From JAVKSM01 sp039583705 (GTDB taxonomy: Bacteria; Actinomycetota; Actinomycetes; Mycobacteriales; Pseudonocardiaceae): DNA of 21,173 nt. Position numbers and translations under genes: made by a program. The stretch spans positions 1 through 21,173 of the forward strand of contig JAVKSM010000049.1 in NCBI GenBank assembly GCA_039583705.1, given 5' to 3'. The notes under the pieces were generated by a model. That model saw nothing but the letters and a program-made list of their open reading frames with translations, searched no databases and was not told where the DNA came from. This document shows, in pieces, positions 16,348 through 21,173 of the stretch (positions are counted from its first letter, which is position 1; every line of letters starts with the position of its first letter).

Positions 16348-17724
16348 TCAGCCGCGCACCAGCGCGAGCACCTCGTCGCGCAGCGCGTCGACCTCGTCGC
16401 GGCTGCCGGCCTCCACATTGAGCCGCAGCAGCGGCTCGGTGTTCGACGGCCGCAGGTTGAACCACGACCCGTCGGACAGCTCGACGGTCAGGCCGTCCAG
16501 CTCGTCGAGGCTGGCGCCCGCCCGGGCCGCGAAGTGCTCCCTGACCGCGGCCAACCTGCGGGCCTGGTCGTCGACCGTCGAGTTGACCTCGCCGGAGGCG
16601 ACGTACCGGGAGAACTCGGCCATGACCGCACTCAGCGGGCGGTCCTGACCGCCGAGGGCCGCCAGCACGTGCAGCGCCGCGAGCATGCCCGAGTCGGCCC
16701 GCCAGAAGTCGCGGAAGTAGTAATGCGCGGAATGCTCGCCACCGAAGATCGCCCCCGTCTCCGCCATCGTCTGCTTGATGAACGAGTGCCCGACGCGGGT
16801 GCGCACCACCCGGCCCCCGTGCTCGGCGACGATCTCCGGCACGGCGCGGGAGGTGATGAGGTTGTGGATGACGGTGCCGCCGGGCTCCTTGGCCAGCTCC
16901 CGGGTGGCGACCAGCGCCGTGATCGCGCTCGGGGCAACCGGGTCGCCGTTCTCGTCAACGACGAAGCACCTGTCGGCGTCCCCGTCGAACGCCAGGCCGG
17001 CGTCGACGCCGTCACCGTCCCTGATCCGGGCCTGCAGGTCGACGAGGTTGGCCGGATCGAGCGGGTTGGCCTCGTGGTTGGGGAAGCTGCCGTCGAGCTC
17101 GAAGTACATCGGGATCACCGTGAGCGGCAGGCCCTCGACGACCGCGGGCACGGTGTGGCCGGCCATGCCGTTGCCGGCGTCCACGGCGACGGTCAGCGGG
17201 CGGATGCCGCGCAGGTCGACCAGGCTGCGCAGGTACTCGGCGTAGTGCGCGAGCAGGTCCCGCCGCCGGACCGTCCCGGCCGCGCGGTCGGCGCGCGGCA
17301 CCCCGCAGCGGAGCATCCCGGCGATGTCCCCGAGCCCGGTGTCCTGCCCGACCGGGGCCGCGCCCCGCCGGCACAGCTTGATGCCGTTGTAGCGGGCCGG
17401 GTTGTGGCTGGCGGTGAACATCGCGCCGGGCAGGTCGAGGTTCCCGGAGGCGAAGTAGAGCATGTCCGTGGAGGCCAGCCCGATCGCGACGACGTCGACA
17501 CCCTGGCCGGTGACCCCCTCGGCGAAGGCCGCGGCCAGGGCCGGGGAGGACTTCCGCATGTCGTGGCCGACCACGATCGCCGGCGCCCCGACGAGCCGGG
17601 CGAACGCGCCACCCACGTCACGCACGAAGGCGTCGTCGAGCTGCTCGCCGACGATCCCCCGGATGTCGTAGGCCTTCACGACCTGGGACACGACCCTGGA
17701 CCGGTCCTGCACACCCACTGGCAC
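16348..17724 (-). CDS. manB: Phosphomannomutase / phosphoglucomutase
   Basis: This enzyme converts mannose-6-phosphate to mannose-1-phosphate, the precursor of GDP-mannose, and possibly acts on glucose phosphates. The 458-residue alpha-D-phosphohexomutase has the phosphoserine loop TASHNP (Ser106), the metal loop DGDADR (247-252), the sugar loop GEHSAHYYF (329-337) and the phosphate-binding RPSNTEP (425-431), in normal order and spacing. The start is uncertain: GTG 17724 gives MPVGVQDRSRVVSQVVKAYDIRG, and further in-frame GTGs follow within 5 codons with no strong Shine-Dalgarno. It is the first gene of the operon manB - Trm112-like - SIS-like - manA - SDR. It corresponds to Rv3257c. Confidence 0.96.
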   Translation of the reverse strand: MPVGVQDRSRVVSQVVKAYDIRGIVGEQLDDAFVRDVGGAFARLVGAPAIVVGHDMRKSSPALAAAFAEGVTGQGVDVVAIGLASTDMLYFASGNLDLPGAMFTASHNPARYNGIKLCRRGAAPVGQDTGLGDIAGMLRCGVPRADRAAGTVRRRDLLAHYAEYLRSLVDLRGIRPLTVAVDAGNGMAGHTVPAVVEGLPLTVIPMYFELDGSFPNHEANPLDPANLVDLQARIRDGDGVDAGLAFDGDADRCFVVDENGDPVAPSAITALVATRELAKEPGGTVIHNLITSRAVPEIVAEHGGRVVRTRVGHSFIKQTMAETGAIFGGEHSAHYYFRDFWRADSGMLAALHVLAALGGQDRPLSAVMAEFSRYVASGEVNSTVDDQARRLAAVREHFAARAGASLDELDGLTVELSDGSWFNLRPSNTEPLLRLNVEAGSRDEVDALRDEVLALVRG

Positions 17725-17770
17725 GCCACCGAGCCTATCGGCCTTGCGCGGTACTCACCGCCACCCGGCC

Positions 17771-18151
17771 TTATCGCCACTCGGAGTCGGGCAGCACGCA
17801 TTCGGGGTCGGGCAGCACGCGGAGGTGACCGCGCCGGGGAGTACCCGCACTCACCGGCGCCGGCTCGACCGGCCGATCCGCCCGGGCCGCCTCCCGAACC
17901 GCCTCGGCGAGCGCGGCGAGGTCGTCCACAGAGGGCTCCGGCGGGACCAGCTCGCCCTCGTAGCGCACGACCTCCCAGCCCCGTGGGGCGGTGAGGCGGC
18001 GGGCGTGCTGCTCGCACAGGTCGTAGGAGTGGGGCTCGGCCGTGGTCGCCAGCGGACCGACCACCGCGGTGGAGTCACGGTAGACATAGGTGAGCGTGGC
18101 GACGGCGCCGTTGCCGCACCCGGCTCGCGAGCACTTTCGTAAGACCCGCAC
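17771..18151 (-). CDS. DUF3499 family protein (Rv3258c type)
   Basis: This 126-residue actinobacterial protein starts MRVLRKCSRAGCGNGAVATL. Two Cys pairs (CSRAGC and the CEQH of YDLCEQHARRL) look like a zinc site. The core VYRDSTAVVGPLATTAEPHS and TAPRGWEVVRYEG match the mycobacterial homologue closely. Function is unknown in the family. The start is a GTG with no clear Shine-Dalgarno. The frame is open far upstream, but that part covers the divergent gene's start and is a shadow. The C-terminus holds a duplicated seven-residue unit (VLPDPEC, VLPDSEW). It lies 46 nt upstream of manB and may be co-transcribed with it. Confidence 0.9.
   Translation of the reverse strand: MRVLRKCSRAGCGNGAVATLTYVYRDSTAVVGPLATTAEPHSYDLCEQHARRLTAPRGWEVVRYEGELVPPEPSVDDLAALAEAVREAARADRPVEPAPVSAGTPRRGHLRVLPDPECVLPDSEWR
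17779..17820 (-). repeat. 2 x 21-bp duplication in the DUF3499 3' end
   Basis: Two adjacent 21-nt units, differing at two positions (the shared core is gtcgggcagcacgc), encode the VLPDPEC / VLPDSEW repeat at the C-terminus just before the stop codon. The duplication is in frame. Confidence 0.75.
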
Positions 18152-18237
18152 GGCGGCGACCTTAACCCGTGACCGGCCCCGGACGTCGCAGGCGCGCGGC
18201 GCTACCCGACGGCGTCCCTGCGCGTACCATCCCGGCC

Positions 18238-18314
18238 GTGGTGACCGCCAGGGAGCCGTGGTGACAGTCGGGGAGCGTGGTGACAGTCGGGGAGCCGTGG
18301 TGACCGCCAGGGAG
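18238..18314 (+). repeat. Four tandem copies of a 19-20 bp start-region repeat
   Basis: Units start at 18238, 18258, 18277 and 18297, each gtggtgac + agtc/cgcc + gggag. The last copy is the start of the zincin-like gene. The GGGAG at the end of each unit serves as the Shine-Dalgarno for the GTG GTG of the next. Copies 1 and 4 share 'cgccag'; copies 2 and 3 share 'agtcgg', suggesting stepwise duplication. Confidence 0.9.
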
Positions 18315-18773
18315 AAGCACCGCCGGGCGCGGCGCCGACGGGACCGGCGGGGGCGTGGGCTGCGTAGCCCACTGTTCCCGGCGACGACGCCGGCGGCCCG
18401 CAGCCGCGCCGAGCAGTTCGACGCCCTGGTCCTGGATGCCCTCGAACCGATCGAGGACCGCTTCGGGGACCGGCTCGGCCAGCTCGACGTCGCGGTCGAC
18501 GACGTGCCGCACGTCGAGGTGACGGCTCCAGACGCCGTGGTGTGGGGTCCGGAGGTTCTCCAGGACGGCAACGTCCCGCTGGCGCGCCTGGTGCCGGCCG
18601 GGGTGGACCGGCGCGGGTTGCCCACCCGTGCCCGGATCGTGCTCTACCGCCGGCCGCTGGAAGCCCGCGCCCGGGACGGCGACGACCTCGCCGACCTGCT
18701 GCACGAGGTGTTGCTGGAGCAGGTCGCCGACTACCTGGGCATCGACCCGGACTCACTCACTGACGACGGTTAG
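18300..18773 (+). CDS. Zincin-like metallopeptidase family protein (Rv3259 type) with a degenerate active site
   Basis: This 157-residue protein has an Arg-rich N-terminus (RARRRRDRRGRGLRSPLFP), then AEQFDALVLDALEPIEDRF, VPLARLVPAGVD and RARIVLYRRPLEARARD, all close to the mycobacterial homologue. The segment that should be HExxH reads LLHEVLLEQVADYLGID (His135, Glu136, then Leu139 where His is expected). The first His-Glu is kept but the second zinc-binding His is lost, so peptidase activity is doubtful. GTG 18300 with GGGGAG 5 nt upstream was chosen. The GTG at 18261 is also in frame, with its own GGGAG from repeat copy 1, and would add 13 residues. It diverges from DUF3499. Confidence 0.9.
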   Translation: MTAREKHRRARRRRDRRGRGLRSPLFPATTPAARSRAEQFDALVLDALEPIEDRFGDRLGQLDVAVDDVPHVEVTAPDAVVWGPEVLQDGNVPLARLVPAGVDRRGLPTRARIVLYRRPLEARARDGDDLADLLHEVLLEQVADYLGIDPDSLTDDG

Positions 18774-18851
18774 CGGCCGCCTGCTGGCGCACGGGGCTCA
18801 CCGGAGGGCGCGGGCGATCGGTGCAACCTGCCACGTGAGAGGAGCTGCCGC

Positions 18852-19001
18852 ATGCCGGCGGACCAACCGGTCGAGCCGATCGACTATTGCATCGCCTCGC
18901 CGGGCGTGAGCGCAGAAGCTGACGTGCTGCCTGTTCCCGGATCCGACCACCTACCCATCCTCGTCCGTGCCGAGCTGGCGACCGCCGGACACCATTGCTA
19001 G
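18852..19001 (+). CDS. Small ORF, 49 residues, unknown function
   Basis: The ATG is preceded by GAGAGGAG with 7 nt spacing, as good a ribosome binding site as any in the window. The peptide begins MPADQPVEPIDYCIASPG and ends ELATAGHHC. It has two Cys, is acidic, and has no membrane segment or signal peptide. It follows the zincin-like gene by 78 nt on the same strand and stops 7 nt before the convergent membrane-protein stop. Third codon positions are mostly G or C. It is not recognised as any known family and could be a non-coding ORF with a fortuitous Shine-Dalgarno. Confidence 0.5.
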   Translation: MPADQPVEPIDYCIASPGVSAEADVLPVPGSDHLPILVRAELATAGHHC

Positions 19002-19017
19002 TCGTCTGCTAGTCGTC
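18996..19017. repeat. Tandem 11-bp duplication carrying both convergent stop codons
   Basis: TGCTAGTCGTC occurs twice without a gap. CTAG is a palindrome, so each copy holds TAG on both strands. The first stops the plus-strand small ORF and the second stops the minus-strand membrane protein. Confidence 0.8.
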
Positions 19018-21173
19018 GGCGCGGCGGCGGCCGGGCAGCGCGGCCACGACGGTAAAGAGCAGCAACGCGGCCTCGATCACCAGCAGCAGTGCCCGCAGCG
19101 CGCCTGATCGATCGACCCGCACGTCGGACTGCGGCGCGGGCACTGGAACGGCGGCGAGGTGGCCCCACGCCTGTACCACCGGCACCGGCTTGCCGTTGAC
19201 GGTGGCGAACCACCCGGGCTCGTCGGCGCCGGCCACCACGAGCAGCCGGTCGGCGGCGCCGGCCGAGACCCGCGCGGCGATGGTCGGCGGCCGGTCCGGG
19301 ATCGGCGTGACGCCCTTGGCGCCCGGCGTCTCCGGCGGCCCGCCGCCGTGAGTCGCGTCGTCGGACAGCGGCGGCTCCACCAGCACCGCGCCCCCCACCG
19401 GCAGCCGCACCCGCAACGTCGGACGGCCGTCCGAGGTGGGCGCACCGTCGGCCAGCAGCGGACCGGCGGCGGTGCGCACCCGCTGCGCGGTGGCCGCGTC
19501 CGGCAGTGCGAGCAGAGCGACACCACCGGTCCCCAGGTCGGCGACCGCGGCCCGCGCGGCGGCCGGCTCGGCAGTGGTCAGCGCCGTGATGTCACGCGCC
19601 AGCCGTTGCGGCTCGGCGCCCACCGGCGCGAGGTCGTCGTCGCCGAAGCTGGGCAGCCGCGCCGGCGCACTGCGCACGCTGCCGTCAGCGGCGACGTCGA
19701 CCACCGCGGTGCCGGCCTGGCGCAGCTCGCCGGCTACAGCGGGATCCAGCCCCGGCGTCGGGCCCGCAGCGAGGGGACCGGCCCCGCCACGCAGCAGGAC
19801 ACCCACGGCGAGCGCCACGACGACGGCGGCCGCGGCACCTGTCACCGTCGCCCGAACGCCGCGGCCGGGCTGCCGAGGTTCGCCCTCCACGGTGCGTGCC
19901 ATCCCGGCGAGCACGGTCCACAGCGCGCCGCAGGCCGCAACCGCCAGCGGGGCGCCGGTCCAGCCCGGCCGGGGGGTCCCACCGGAGAGCGGCGGCAGTT
20001 CGAGGTGGTTGACGACCGCGGCGACGCCGATCCCGAGTGCCGCCAGCGCCAGACCGGGTAGCACCGCCCGCCGCCGCCGCAGCACGGTGACCAGCAGCGC
20101 GGCTGCCAGCAGCAGCACGCCCACCACCGGAAGCCGGCCCGGGCCGCCGGGATCGAGGGTGAGCAACTGCCCGACCCCCACCCTGACCTGCGCGACCCGC
20201 GACCCGACACCGTGCAGGAGCACCACGGTGTGCGCCAGGACGACCGCCGGCCACGGCAGCAGCAGCCCGAGGGGCAGCAGCACGACGATGAAGAGCCCGA
20301 GCGCACGGCGCATCGCGTAGCCCGGCGCGGCGGCGGTGAGCACGAACCCGGCCAGCGCGATGACGAGCACGACGAGGTGGACCAGCGGCGCGAACGCGCT
20401 GACCACCGCGAGCGCCAGCGCGGTTGCGCAGGCGACGGAAAGCCAGGAGCTGGGCCTGGCGCCCGGCGGCGGCCCCCGCAGCACGGCGACCACCCCGGCC
20501 AGCACCGGCGGCAACAGCACGACCGCGACGACGACGTCGAGGCGGCCCTGCGCGACGGCCGCCGTGAGCACCGGACTCAGCGCGTAGGCCACCGCGCACG
20601 CCGCCCGGCCCCACCGGCTCACCCGCACCCGCCGGGTGGCGAGGTAGGCGGTCAGGCCGGCCAGCGGCAACGCGCCGAGCAGCATCAGCGACACGGCGGC
20701 GGCCGGGCCGCCGATCGCGGCGAACGGCGCGCCGATCACCCCGAGCACGGCCAGCGCCGTCGGCGCCGGGGCCGCGGTCCCACCGTCGACCTGGTGCCAC
20801 TCGGCCAGGTAGGAGCTCCACGTCGCGCCCAGCCCGGCGGGCGGCAGCAGCCGGCCGCCGGAGAGCGCCAGCCCGAGCCGCCCGTGCTGCGCGGCCAACG
20901 AGATGGCGGTGAGGGCGAGCACCAGCAGCGGCGGCGGGGCGAGCAGCAGCTCCCGGGCCACCCGACGCCGTCCGACCGGGAGCACCACGAGGCCGGAGCC
21001 GTCTGTCGACCCGGGCAGAGCGGCCCCGGGCAGAGCGGAACCGCGCAAAGCAGACCCGGGCGGAGCCGGGGAAGCCGGGCCGGGACGCGGCAGGGTGCCC
21101 CCCGGACCGACGGCCACGGCCACCGACCGGGCGGGGGGGCGCAGGCCGGCGGTTCGCTGGAGCTGGCCTTCCC
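19009..21173 (-). CDS. Large multi-pass membrane protein, probable C-terminal part of a GT2 glycosyltransferase fusion (partial)
   Basis: At least 721 codons are open and continue off the right edge; a GTG at 21123 is only the first possible start inside the window and need not be real. Visible parts in order are a Pro/Gly/Ala-rich linker (with GSALRGSALPGAALPGS repeats), about ten or more hydrophobic helices over the first 450 residues, a soluble extracytoplasmic region with ADEPGWFATVNGKPVPVVQAW near the C-terminus, a last helix and an RRRADD tail. Segments such as GGRLLPPAGLGATWSSYLAEWH and GGTAAPAPTALAVLGV resemble actinobacterial proteins of about 1100 residues with an N-terminal family 2 glycosyltransferase domain, encoded next to the zincin-like gene and whiB. 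That N-terminal domain is outside the window, so the enzyme assignment is inference. Confidence 0.8.
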   Translation of the reverse strand, partial: EGQLQRTAGLRPPARSVAVAVGPGGTLPRPGPASPAPPGSALRGSALPGAALPGSTDGSGLVVLPVGRRRVARELLLAPPPLLVLALTAISLAAQHGRLGLALSGGRLLPPAGLGATWSSYLAEWHQVDGGTAAPAPTALAVLGVIGAPFAAIGGPAAAVSLMLLGALPLAGLTAYLATRRVRVSRWGRAACAVAYALSPVLTAAVAQGRLDVVVAVVLLPPVLAGVVAVLRGPPPGARPSSWLSVACATALALAVVSAFAPLVHLVVLVIALAGFVLTAAAPGYAMRRALGLFIVVLLPLGLLLPWPAVVLAHTVVLLHGVGSRVAQVRVGVGQLLTLDPGGPGRLPVVGVLLLAAALLVTVLRRRRAVLPGLALAALGIGVAAVVNHLELPPLSGGTPRPGWTGAPLAVAACGALWTVLAGMARTVEGEPRQPGRGVRATVTGAAAAVVVALAVGVLLRGGAGPLAAGPTPGLDPAVAGELRQAGTAVVDVAADGSVRSAPARLPSFGDDDLAPVGAEPQRLARDITALTTAEPAAARAAVADLGTGGVALLALPDAATAQRVRTAAGPLLADGAPTSDGRPTLRVRLPVGGAVLVEPPLSDDATHGGGPPETPGAKGVTPIPDRPPTIAARVSAGAADRLLVVAGADEPGWFATVNGKPVPVVQAWGHLAAVPVPAPQSDVRVDRSGALRALLLVIEAALLLFTVVAALPGRRRADD

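Noticed and set aside
18090..18299. Longer start for the zincin-like protein
   Set aside because: It would overlap the DUF3499 start and read through the repeat array; GGGGAG and homology support GTG 18300, with GTG 18261 as the only serious alternative.
18238..18314. Possible CRISPR-like repeat array
   Set aside because: The units are directly adjacent without spacers and double as ribosome binding and start sites; no cas genes are present.

Overview
The window is high-GC DNA from an actinobacterium, most likely Pseudonocardiales or a relative of the mycobacteria. Codons end mostly in G or C and GTG starts are common. The conserved order secA - hpf - lpqB - mtrB - mtrA - tmk, followed further on by manA - SIS-like protein - Trm112-like protein - manB - DUF3499 - zincin-like protein, matches the block around Rv3240c-Rv3259 of Mycobacterium tuberculosis. 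The placement rests on recognised protein sequences and gene order; no database search was run.

Left part (1-8703, all minus strand): secA lacks its C-terminal tail at the window edge. Next come the long-form ribosome hibernation factor hpf with a perfect terminator hairpin, and then the cell-envelope signalling operon tmk-mtrA-mtrB-lpqB. The comF gene expected between lpqB and hpf is absent. mtrB carries in-frame 12-bp tandem repeats near both ends.

Centre (8755-10648): a two-gene, AT-richer cassette lies directly upstream of and co-oriented with tmk. It encodes an ABC/OLD-type AAA ATPase (AAA_21-like) followed 34 nt later by a PIN-domain nuclease. This is the accessory part of the window and the best candidate for an undescribed system: an ATPase-effector pair with the layout of an anti-phage or toxin module.

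Right centre (10834-17724): a plus-strand fatty-acyl-CoA ligase and a small two-helix membrane protein precede the minus-strand mannose-activation operon manB - Trm112-like - SIS-like - manA - SDR. ManA (fructose-6-P to mannose-6-P) and ManB (mannose-6-P to mannose-1-P) supply GDP-mannose for mannosylated envelope glycans.

Right end (17771-21173): DUF3499 and a zincin-like protein diverge from a 148-bp spacer in which the translation start region has been tandemly copied four times. A 49-codon small ORF with a strong ribosome binding site follows. It converges on a large multi-pass membrane protein that runs off the right edge and is probably the C-terminal part of a family 2 glycosyltransferase fusion. 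Non-coding gaps are all shorter than about 200 bp.
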